The notes beneath the pieces were generated by a model. It was given only the letters and a program-made list of their open reading frames with translations. It had not been told where the DNA came from and did not search any database. Positions 22,285-29,430 of a stretch of 64,000 nt of DNA are shown here, piece by piece. Source of the stretch: Streptomyces sp. NBC_00582 (lineage in GTDB: Bacteria > Actinomycetota > Actinomycetes > Streptomycetales > Streptomycetaceae); NCBI RefSeq assembly GCF_036345155.1, contig NZ_CP107772.1, forward strand, positions 3,782,001 to 3,846,000, in the 5' to 3' direction. Position 1 is the first letter of the stretch, and each line of letters starts with the position of its first letter. A program made the translations under genes and the position numbers.

Positions 22285-22380
22285 ACTGAACTTCTTTGTG
22301 ACTCGACAATCCCGAAGTCACGAACCAGCAAATATACGCAGAGAAATCCCCCGGGCGCAATTGCCCGGGGGATTTCTTTG
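22285..22380 (+). ncRNA. Candidate small RNA of about 95 nt
   Basis: This span runs from the predicted start of the consensus promoter at 22249-22278 to the end of a terminator hairpin. A 5' stem-loop, GTGACT (22298-22303) with AGTCAC (22316-22321) around a 12-nt loop, is followed by an AU-rich single-stranded stretch, then the terminator stem. No reading frame with a ribosome site is present. The RNA would be antisense to any helD leader. Its identity and targets are unknown. Confidence 0.6.
22342..22380. terminator. Bidirectional intrinsic terminator (sRNA candidate and trxA)
   Basis: A 15-bp stem at 22342-22356 and 22363-22377, with core AAATCCCCCGGGC and GCCCGGGGGATTT, has a 6-nt loop. 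TTT follows on the plus strand. On the minus strand it lies 13 bp after the trxA stop. It fits the end of both transcripts. Confidence 0.85.
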
Positions 22381-22392
22381 TGCTGCCGCAGG

Positions 22393-22710
22393 TCAGAGCA
22401 CGTCCGACAGTTCCTCCAGCAGCCGGCGCTTCGGCCGGGCGCCCACCATCGCCTTCACCGGCTCACCGCCCCGGAACACCATGAACGTCGGCATCGACAG
22501 CACCTTGTAGGCGTTGGTCGTCTCCGGGTTGCGGTCCACGTCGAGCTGCACCACCTTCAGCCGGTCCCCCTCCTCGGCGGCGAGCGCCTTCAGCACCGGA
22601 CCCATCTGCCGGCACGGCGGGCACCAGTCGGCGGTGAACTCCACCAGCACCGGCAGCTCGGAGCCGATGACCTCGGCCTCGAAGTCCGCGTCCGTCACAT
22701 CGGTCACCAT
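22393..22710 (-). CDS. trxA: Thioredoxin
   Basis: A 105-residue thioredoxin that reduces protein disulfides in the cytoplasm. The active site is WCPPC (C30, C33) rather than WCGPC. The cis-proline SMPTFMVF is present. The ATG abuts the merR stop codon (TAGATG), so it is the second gene of a merR-trx operon and translationally coupled. A terminator follows. Confidence 0.93.
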   Translation of the reverse strand: MVTDVTDADFEAEVIGSELPVLVEFTADWCPPCRQMGPVLKALAAEEGDRLKVVQLDVDRNPETTNAYKVLSMPTFMVFRGGEPVKAMVGARPKRRLLEELSDVL

Positions 22711-23133
22711 CTATCGGCCTCCCAGTTCGCATCCGGGTTCCGGACCCCCCGGAACCTGCGCCTCGGCGGCCAGCGCGTCCCGCGCCCGCTCCGCCCGCAC
22801 GAGCTGCCCCGCGACCTGCTCGCGCACCGCCCGCAGCTCCCCGATGAGGGCGTCGAGCTCGTCCAGCTTGCGCCGGTAGACCGCGAGGGACGCCGGGCAC
22901 GCGTCGCCCTCGGGGTGACCGGCCCGCAGGCACTCCACGAACGGCCGGGTCTCCTCCAGGTCGAACCCGAAGTCCTGGAGCGTCCTGATCTGCCGCAGCA
23001 GCTTCAGATCGTCCTCGTCATAGGTCCGGTAGCCGTTCTCCCCGCGCCGCGCGGGCAGCAGCCCCCGCGACTCGTAGTACCGCAGCGTCCGCGTGGTGGT
23101 CCCGGCCCGTGCGGCCAGCTCGCCGATTCGCAT
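22711..23133 (-). CDS. MerR family transcriptional regulator
   Basis: A 140-residue MerR regulator with a winged-helix N terminus (MRIGELAARAGTTTRTLRYY), a dimerisation helix and three cysteines: ECLRAGH, DACPASL and a C-terminal EPGCELG. These could form a metal or redox site. The ATG at 23133 matches the family start; the frame remains open upstream. A perfect inverted repeat lies 17 bp upstream at 23150-23167. Cotranscription with trxA suggests a thiol-redox or metal-stress role, which is inference. Confidence 0.9.
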   Translation of the reverse strand: MRIGELAARAGTTTRTLRYYESRGLLPARRGENGYRTYDEDDLKLLRQIRTLQDFGFDLEETRPFVECLRAGHPEGDACPASLAVYRRKLDELDALIGELRAVREQVAGQLVRAERARDALAAEAQVPGGPEPGCELGGR

Positions 23134-23149
23134 GCGTACGAACGTACGG

Positions 23150-23167
23150 CTTGACGCCGACGTCAAG
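23150..23167. promoter_or_regulatory. Probable MerR operator and -35 region
   Basis: CTTGACG-CCGA-CGTCAAG is a perfect 7+7 inverted repeat that includes TTGACG in both orientations. It lies directly upstream of merR, as expected for MerR proteins that bind within an elongated spacer. It overlaps the last codons of the upstream DUF2127 gene. Confidence 0.65.
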
Positions 23168-23945
23168 GCAAGAGCGGTTCGCCCACCGGCAGCCCCGCCG
23201 ACTCCTCGACCTCCAGCAGGGAGGCGCTTCTGCGCTCCGCCTCGAACGCGCCGTGACCGCCCCGCAGCCCGAACAGCCGCTTGGTCAGCAGGATGTAGAG
23301 GACGGCGAGGACGTTGAGCACCAGCGTGCCGATCTTCAACCAGCTGATGTGTTCGGTGAGCTCGTAGATCTCCAGGGGCAGGAAGGCGGCGGTGGCGACG
23401 ACCGTCAGATACTCCGCCCAGCGCTTGGCGTACCAGAGGCCCACCGCCTCGACCAGCTCGACCAGGGCGTACGCGAGGAGCAGCCCCGCCACCAGCAGAA
23501 GCGTGGAGTGCCGGTAGCCGAACGTCTTCTGGAGGGTGCCGACGACCGGTGAGTGGTCGAGGTCGTAGTGGAAGTGGCGGAAGACCGGGCGGAGGACGTC
23601 GAGGTACTCGTCGAAGAGGCGGCGGACCGCGTCCCGGGAGTTGCTGAACTTCCACACGGCCGCCGCGACCAGCACGATGAACACCCCGCGCACGGCCCGC
23701 TCGACCGCGAGGAAGCGGAGCACGAACAGGTCCCGGAGCACCTTGCCGCGCGGCACCAGCGGGGCGTCGGCGGCCGGGCCCGCGCCGTGCGGCTCACCGA
23801 GGACGAAGTCACCGCAGCGCAGACAGCGCCAGACCTCTCCGAGGGCGGTCTCCGCCCGCAGCCGCACCCGCAGCCGGGGGTCGTCCGGCGCGTACGTCAC
23901 ATGCCCGCGCCGGGCGCAGGTCCGCCGGTCCCAGTCGATCTTCAT
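23163..23945 (-). CDS. DUF2127 family membrane protein
   Basis: A 260-residue protein. The N terminus has Cys residues, including CLRC near residue 41, that may bind metal. About four hydrophobic segments follow: FIVLVAAAVWKF, LLLVAGLLLAYALVELVEAVGLWY, LTVVATAAFLPLEIYEL and IGTLVLNVLAVLYILL. The pattern matches DUF2127, whose function is unknown. A GGGAGG ribosome site precedes the ATG. Its 3' end overlaps the merR operator. Confidence 0.8.
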   Translation of the reverse strand: MKIDWDRRTCARRGHVTYAPDDPRLRVRLRAETALGEVWRCLRCGDFVLGEPHGAGPAADAPLVPRGKVLRDLFVLRFLAVERAVRGVFIVLVAAAVWKFSNSRDAVRRLFDEYLDVLRPVFRHFHYDLDHSPVVGTLQKTFGYRHSTLLLVAGLLLAYALVELVEAVGLWYAKRWAEYLTVVATAAFLPLEIYELTEHISWLKIGTLVLNVLAVLYILLTKRLFGLRGGHGAFEAERRSASLLEVEESAGLPVGEPLLP

Positions 23946-24030
23946 CCCCCGTGCCTCCCGTCACCGTGCCGGCGCGGCACGCTAGTGCGCGCAGGTAAGA
24001 GGTCGGTGAGGATCCGGATCCCGTACACAC

Positions 24031-24076
24031 GAAAAAGCCGGGCGGCCGAGCTACGGGGGAGCGCTCAGCCGCCCGG
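24031..24076 (-). terminator. Intrinsic terminator of dctA
   Basis: On the minus strand a 9-bp stem, CCGGGCGGC with GCCGCCCGG (24038-24046 and 24068-24076), is followed by CTTTTTC. This is the second hairpin downstream of dctA. Confidence 0.75.
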
Positions 24077-24083
24077 GCCCTGT

Positions 24084-24124
24084 CCGGGTGTCCGGCCCCG
24101 GTTCAGGAGGGGCCGGACACCCGG
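24084..24124 (-). terminator. Large stem-loop downstream of dctA
   Basis: A perfect 16-bp stem, CCGGGTGTCCGGCCCC at 24084-24099 with its complement at 24109-24124, has a 9-nt loop. It lies 40 bp after the dctA stop. Together with the T-tailed hairpin just downstream it forms a tandem terminator. Confidence 0.75.
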
Positions 24125-24163
24125 GGTTCGGGGGGTCCTGCGAAGGGTCCTGCGGTACGGCCG

Positions 24164-25558
24164 TCAGGCCTTGGCGAGTTCCTTCTCGCCGTCCTCGCGG
24201 GGCTCGGGCACCTCGGAGCCGGTGACGGTCTCGCCGTCGTCGAGCAGGGTCTTCTCGTCGAAGGGGATCTCGCCGGCGAGCACCTGCTGGACCCGGGCCT
24301 TGTCGATCTCCTTGGTCCAGGTGCCGACCAGGACGGTGGCGACCGCGTTGCCCGCGAAGTTCGTCAGGGCGCGGGCCTCGCTCATGAAGCGGTCGATGCC
24401 GACGATCAGACCGACGCCGTCCACCAGGGCCGGCTTGTGGGACTGCAGACCACCGGCCAGCGTGGCCAGACCGGCGCCGCTGACGCCCGCCGCGCCCTTG
24501 GAGGCGAGAAGCAGGAAGAGCAGGAGGGGGATCTGCTCCCCGATCGACATCGGGGTGCCCAGGGCGTCGGCGATGTAGAGGGACGCCATGGTCATGTAGA
24601 TCATGGTGCCGTCGAGGTTGAAGGAGTAGCCGGTCGGGACGGTGATGCCGACGACGGGCTTGCTGACCCCGAGGTGCTCCATCTTCGCGATGAGGCGCGG
24701 CAGCGCGGACTCGGAGGAGGAGGTGGACAGGATCAGCAGGAACTCACGGGCCAGGTACTTGAAGAGGACCAGGATGTTCAGGCCCGCGACCACCCGCAGC
24801 AGCACACCGAGGACGACGAAGACGAACAGGAAGCAGGTGACGTAGAAGCCGAGCATGAGGACCGCGAGGCTCTTGAGCGCGTCGAGACCGGCCGAGCCGA
24901 CCACCGCGGCGATGGCGCCGAAGGCACCGATCGGGGCGGCCCACATCACCATGGCGAGGATGCGGAAGACGAGCCGCTGGATGTGCTCGATGCCGCGCAG
25001 GACCGGCTGGCCCACGTTGCCCATGGCCTGCAGCGCGAAACCGGCGAGCAGGGCCACCAGGAGGGTCTGCAGGACCTGGCCCTCGGTGAAGGCCGACAGG
25101 AACGTCGTCGGGATGATCGACAGGACGAACTCGACCGGCGGCAGCGCCTCGTCGGAGACCTGGTCGTGGCCGGTGGCCTTGATCGCGTCGGTGAGGTGCA
25201 GTCCGTCACCGGGGTGCAGGATGTTGCCGACGACGAGGCCGATGCTCAGCGCGACCAGCGACATCACCAGGAAGTAGCCCAGCGCGATACCGCCGACGGC
25301 GCCGACCTTGGCGGCCTTCCGTACGGAGCCGATGCCGAGGACGATCGTGCAGAAGATGATCGGGGAGATCATCATCTTGATCAGGTTCACGAAGCCGGTG
25401 CCGAGCGGCTTGAGCTCGACGCCGAGGTCGGGCCAGATCAGCCCCACGGCGATGCCGAGCGCCACGGCGGCGATGACGGCGATGTAGAGATAGTGGGTGC
25501 GGTCCCGCTTCCCAGCGGGTGCGGCAGGTGCCGTATTGGGGGTGGTGCTGGCGGCCAC
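24164..25558 (-). CDS. dctA: C4-dicarboxylate:cation symporter DctA (DAACS family)
   Basis: A 464-residue carrier for succinate, fumarate or malate. It has the DAACS features: eight or more hydrophobic segments, a serine-rich re-entrant loop (STSSSESALPRLIAKM), the PTGYSFNLDGTMIYM motif and a GVSGAGLATLAGG segment. I place the start at GTG 25558 because AAGGAGG lies six bases upstream. A longer frame begins at 25606 but has no ribosome site. It is divergent from a CitA/CitB-type two-component system, which probably controls it. Confidence 0.93.
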   Translation of the reverse strand: MAASTTPNTAPAAPAGKRDRTHYLYIAVIAAVALGIAVGLIWPDLGVELKPLGTGFVNLIKMMISPIIFCTIVLGIGSVRKAAKVGAVGGIALGYFLVMSLVALSIGLVVGNILHPGDGLHLTDAIKATGHDQVSDEALPPVEFVLSIIPTTFLSAFTEGQVLQTLLVALLAGFALQAMGNVGQPVLRGIEHIQRLVFRILAMVMWAAPIGAFGAIAAVVGSAGLDALKSLAVLMLGFYVTCFLFVFVVLGVLLRVVAGLNILVLFKYLAREFLLILSTSSSESALPRLIAKMEHLGVSKPVVGITVPTGYSFNLDGTMIYMTMASLYIADALGTPMSIGEQIPLLLFLLLASKGAAGVSGAGLATLAGGLQSHKPALVDGVGLIVGIDRFMSEARALTNFAGNAVATVLVGTWTKEIDKARVQQVLAGEIPFDEKTLLDDGETVTGSEVPEPREDGEKELAKA

Positions 25559-25710
25559 GGCTGCCCTCCTTGACGTCTTCGTCGGCATCACCGGCGTGCG
25601 GCTCACGTCCGGGGAGATATGGGGGATGCAGTGACTATCGCCGGGGTTGTGAGGGCGGTCACCCTTACGTTCATTTAGTTCGCGCTTAACACGGGAGGCA
25701 CACTGACGAC

Positions 25711-27336
25711 ATGCGTCTCTCCGTCCGTGTGCCGAGACCCCGCAGCCTGGCCGGCCAGCTCTTCGCCATGCAGGCGGTGCTGATAGCGGTGCTCGTGGCG
25801 GGGTACGCGCTGTTCACCTACGTCAGTGACCGCAACCAGGCCGAGGAGGCCGCGGGCCGCCAGGCGACCGCGGTGGCCCGCTCGGTCGCCGACTCTCCGT
25901 CCGTGCACGCGGCCGTCCGTACGGCGAACCCGACGGCCGAGCTCCAGCCGTACGCCCTGCGGGTCATGAAGGACACCGAGGTCGACTTCGTGACGATCAT
26001 GAATCCGGAGGGCATCCGCTGGACCCACCCGGAGGAGGACCAGATCGGCCGGCACTTCCGGGGCAACACGGCGAAGGCCCTGGCGGGCGAGACCTTCACG
26101 GAGACCTACACCGGCACGCTCGGCGCGTCCGTCCGCGCGGTCACCCCGATCGAGGACGGCGACCGGATCATCGGTCTGGTCAGCGCGGGCATCAGGGTCG
26201 AGGCGATCAGCAAGCGGGTCCAGGACCAGGTCACGGCCCTGTTCTCGGCGGCGGCGGGAGCGCTGCTGCTGGGCGCGGTGGGCACGTACGTCATCAACGC
26301 CTCCCTGCGCCGCCACACCCACGGCATGAACGCGGCCGAGCTCAGCCGGATGCACGACTACCACCAGGCGGCGCTGCACGCGGTGCGCGAGGGGCTGCTG
26401 ATGCTGGACGGGCAGTACCGGGTGGCGCTGATCAACGACGGGGGACAGGAGCTGCTCGGGGTGCCGGGGGACGTCGTGGGCAAGTCGGTGGCGGACCTGG
26501 GGCTGCCGGCGCCGCTGACGGGCGCGTTGCTGGCCTCCGAGCCCCGGGTGGACGAGGTGCATCTGACGGCGGAGCGGGTCCTGGTGATCAACACCTCACC
26601 CGTGTCCGGCGGAGAACGCCGGGGCACAGTGGTGACCCTCCGCGACGTCACCGAACTCCAGTCTCTGATGGGCGAGTTGGACTCCGAGCGGGGCTTCACC
26701 CAGGCGCTGCGCTCCCAGGCGCACGAGGCGGCCAACCGGCTGCACACGGTGGTGTCGCTGATCGAGCTGGGACGGGCCGAGGAGGCGGTCGAGTTCGCGA
26801 CGGCGGAGCTGGAGCTGGCCCAGGCGCTGACGGACCAGGTGGTGGCGGCGGTCAGCGAACCGGTCCTCGCGGCGCTGCTGCTGGGCAAGACGGCCCAGGC
26901 GAACGAGCGGGGCGTGGAGCTGGTGGTGTCGCAGGACAGCGGGCTGGACGACGGTCTGCTCCCCCGGTCCCTGCCGGCCCGCGATCTGGTCACCATCCTC
27001 GGCAACCTCATCGACAACGCGGTGGACGCGGCGCAGGGGAGTGTGCGGGCGCGGGTCACGGTGACCGCGTGCACCGAGGGGGACGAGTTGCTCCTGAGGG
27101 TGGCGGACACGGGCGCGGGGGTGGATCCTGCCCACGCCTCCCTGGTCTTCGAACGGGGCTTCTCGACGAAGCCGGCGGGTCCCGGGGGGCGTGGTCTTGG
27201 TCTCGCCCTGGTCCGGCAGGCCGTGCACCGGCACGAGGGGACGCTGTCGGTGGCGGAGGCGGACGGGGGCGGGGCCCAGTTCGTGGTGCGGCTGCCGTTG
27301 CGGCGGGCGACGGCGGTGCCAGGAGGCAAGGGATGA
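25711..27336 (+). CDS. CitA/DcuS-type sensor histidine kinase
   Basis: A 541-residue membrane sensor. It has a first transmembrane helix near 17-40, an extracytoplasmic PAS-like domain, a second helix near 172-194, a cytoplasmic PAS domain, then a SpoOB-like dimerisation segment. The probable phospho-acceptor is H338 in QAHEAANRLH, followed by N-box NLIDNAVDAA and G-box ADTGAGVD. This architecture belongs to citrate and C4-dicarboxylate sensors. The stop overlaps the response-regulator start in ATGA. Divergence from dctA supports dicarboxylate sensing. Confidence 0.92.
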   Translation: MRLSVRVPRPRSLAGQLFAMQAVLIAVLVAGYALFTYVSDRNQAEEAAGRQATAVARSVADSPSVHAAVRTANPTAELQPYALRVMKDTEVDFVTIMNPEGIRWTHPEEDQIGRHFRGNTAKALAGETFTETYTGTLGASVRAVTPIEDGDRIIGLVSAGIRVEAISKRVQDQVTALFSAAAGALLLGAVGTYVINASLRRHTHGMNAAELSRMHDYHQAALHAVREGLLMLDGQYRVALINDGGQELLGVPGDVVGKSVADLGLPAPLTGALLASEPRVDEVHLTAERVLVINTSPVSGGERRGTVVTLRDVTELQSLMGELDSERGFTQALRSQAHEAANRLHTVVSLIELGRAEEAVEFATAELELAQALTDQVVAAVSEPVLAALLLGKTAQANERGVELVVSQDSGLDDGLLPRSLPARDLVTILGNLIDNAVDAAQGSVRARVTVTACTEGDELLLRVADTGAGVDPAHASLVFERGFSTKPAGPGGRGLGLALVRQAVHRHEGTLSVAEADGGGAQFVVRLPLRRATAVPGGKG

Positions 27337-28052
27337 CGCAAGTGCCGGAAGTGCCGGGTGATGAGCCCATCAGAGTGCTGGTCGTCGAGGACGATCCGGT
27401 GGCCGCGGACGCGCATGTCATGTACGTCGGGCGGGTGCCGGGGTTCGTCGCGGTCGGAAAGGCGCACACGGGTGCGGAGGCGCGGCGCCTGCTGGACCGT
27501 ACGCCGGTGGACCTGCTGTTGCTGGACCTGCACCTGCCGGACGCGCACGGGCTGCAACTGGCCCGTTCCCTGCGGGCGGCGGGCTATCACGCGGACGTCA
27601 TCGCGGTGACGTCCGCCCGTGATCTCACCGTCGTCCGGGAGGGGGTGTCGCTCGGGGTGGTGCAGTACGTGCTGAAACCGTTCACTTTCGCGACGCTCCG
27701 GGACCGCCTCGTCCGCTACGCGGAGTTCCGCGGGGCGGCCGGTGAGGCGAGCGGCCAGGACGAGGTCGACCGCGCCCTGGCGGCCCTGCGCGCGCCGAGC
27801 CCGGCGGCCCTGCCCAAGGGCCTGAGCGCGCCGACCCTGGAACGCGTCACGGAGGCCGTCCGGGAGGCGGCGGAGGGCCTGACGGCGGCGGGCGTGGCCG
27901 AGGCGGTGGGCATCTCGCGGATCACCGCCCGGCGGTATCTGGAGCATCTGGTGGAGGCGGGAAGAGCCGAGCGGAAGCCGCTGTACGGGCAGGTGGGCAG
28001 GCCCGAGTTGGTGTACCGGTGGGTGAAGGGGGCGGCGGGCAAGGGCCGGTGA
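27333..28052 (+). CDS. CitB/DcuR-type response regulator
   Basis: A 239-residue regulator: receiver domain with acidic pair E19/D20, phospho-acceptor D65 (LLLLDLHLPD) and K in VLKPF, then a C-terminal helix-turn-helix (GVAEAVGISRITARRYLEHL) of the CitB family. ATG 27333 overlaps the kinase stop and has AGGAGG upstream. It presumably activates dctA in response to its partner kinase. Confidence 0.92.
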   Translation: MTQVPEVPGDEPIRVLVVEDDPVAADAHVMYVGRVPGFVAVGKAHTGAEARRLLDRTPVDLLLLDLHLPDAHGLQLARSLRAAGYHADVIAVTSARDLTVVREGVSLGVVQYVLKPFTFATLRDRLVRYAEFRGAAGEASGQDEVDRALAALRAPSPAALPKGLSAPTLERVTEAVREAAEGLTAAGVAEAVGISRITARRYLEHLVEAGRAERKPLYGQVGRPELVYRWVKGAAGKGR

Positions 28053-28201
28053 GCGCGACGGCCGTACGGCGTCCTGCTCGACGTACCGGCGCGGACGGTT
28101 GTGCGAGACCTCGTGGCGGAGGCGGAACATCCCGCATCCGCCCAACTCGAACAGGGCCCACACGGTCGGCTACCCCGAGGTCGACGCCCGCGGGGCGCCC
28201 C

Positions 28202-29227
28202 CTAGAAGACCGACTCGGCCTCGTCCATGCGGTCCTTGGGGACCGTCTTCAGTTCGGTGACCGCCTGCGCCAGCGGGACCATGACCACGTCGGTGCCGCG
28301 CAGGGCCGTCATCATGCCGAACTCGCCGCGGTGCGCCGCCTCCACCGCGTGCCAGCCGAAGCGGGTGGCGAGGACACGGTCGTAGGCCGTGGGGACGCCG
28401 CCGCGCTGGACGTGACCGAGGATGACCGGCCGGGCCTCCTTGCCGAGCCGCTTCTCCAGCTCGTACGCGAGGGCCGTGCCGATGCCCTGGAAGCGCTCGT
28501 GGCCGAACTTGTCGATGGCGCCCTTGCCGTAGTCCATGGTGCCCTCGGCGGGGTGGGCGCCTTCCGCCACGCACACCACGGCGAACTTCTTGCCGCGCGA
28601 GAAGCGCTCCTCGACCATCTTGACCAGGTCGGCGGGGTCGAAGGGGCGCTCGGGCAGACAGATGCCGTGGGCGCCGGCCGCCATGCCCGACTCCAGGGCG
28701 ATCCAGCCGGCGTGGCGGCCCATGACCTCGACGACCATCACGCGCTGGTGCGATTCGGCCGTGGTCTTCAGACGGTCCATCGCCTCCGTGGCGACGCCGA
28801 CCGCCGTGTCGAAGCCGAAGGTGCGGTCCGTGGAGGAGATGTCGTTGTCGATCGTCTTGGGGACGCCGACCACCGGCAGACCGGCGTCGCTCAGCATGCG
28901 CGCCGCGGTCAGCGTGCCCTCGCCGCCGATCGGGATCAGGGCGTCGATGCCGAAGTCGTGGATCATGTCCGAGGCGGACTCGCAGGCCTCGCGCAGCCGG
29001 TCGCGCTCCAGGCGGGACGAGCCGAGGATGGTGCCGCCGCGGGCCAGGATGCCGCTCACCGCGTTGAGGTCGAGGCTGCGGTAACGGCCGTCCAGGAGAC
29101 CGGCGTAACCGTCCTCGAAGCCGATGACCTCGTCGCCGTAGTTGTCGACCGCGCGGTGCACCACCGACCGGATCACTGCGTTCAGGCCGGGGCAGTCGCC
29201 ACCTGCGGTGAGAACTCCGATGCGCAT
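28202..29227 (-). CDS. pfkA: 6-phosphofructokinase
   Basis: A 341-residue enzyme phosphorylating fructose-6-phosphate. It has GGDCPGLNAVIR at the N terminus, GGEGT in the nucleotide site and GVPKTIDND at the catalytic site. The Gly in GGEGT argues for ATP rather than pyrophosphate as donor, while the Lys in GVPKT is the residue seen in PPi enzymes. This is the mixed pattern of actinobacterial group III enzymes. The ATG at 29227 has AGGAGA upstream. A candidate promoter lies at 29313-29341. Confidence 0.94.
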   Translation of the reverse strand: MRIGVLTAGGDCPGLNAVIRSVVHRAVDNYGDEVIGFEDGYAGLLDGRYRSLDLNAVSGILARGGTILGSSRLERDRLREACESASDMIHDFGIDALIPIGGEGTLTAARMLSDAGLPVVGVPKTIDNDISSTDRTFGFDTAVGVATEAMDRLKTTAESHQRVMVVEVMGRHAGWIALESGMAAGAHGICLPERPFDPADLVKMVEERFSRGKKFAVVCVAEGAHPAEGTMDYGKGAIDKFGHERFQGIGTALAYELEKRLGKEARPVILGHVQRGGVPTAYDRVLATRFGWHAVEAAHRGEFGMMTALRGTDVVMVPLAQAVTELKTVPKDRMDEAESVF

Positions 29228-29312
29228 CGTGCTGTGTCTCCTGCTCGCTGTTGACGCCGTTGAGCCAGGTCCGATTGTTCCACGCCGCCGAGGGCACTGT
29301 CTCTTGACGGGC

Positions 29313-29341
29313 GCCTTATCCACGCGCAGGGGTATTGTCAA
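29313..29341 (-). promoter_or_regulatory. Candidate pfkA promoter
   Basis: On the minus strand -35 TTGACA (29336-29341), a 17-bp spacer and -10 TAAGGC (29313-29318) give a leader of about 80 nt. An inverted repeat, CTCTTGAC at 29301-29308 with GTCAAGAG at 29337-29344, brackets it. Confidence 0.5.
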
Positions 29342-29430
29342 GAGGGTTCTGCTCACCCAGGTGGGCGATTTTTATGATCCCGGCTCCCCCACGCCCCCGC
29401 CCTCATCTTCAGACGAAACGGAGTGCTCGC

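Noticed and set aside
22256..22390. Rifamycin-associated element upstream of helD
   Set aside because: I looked for the GGGGCTTGCGGCAAG-type inverted repeat and did not find it; the palindromes present are the small-RNA hairpins.
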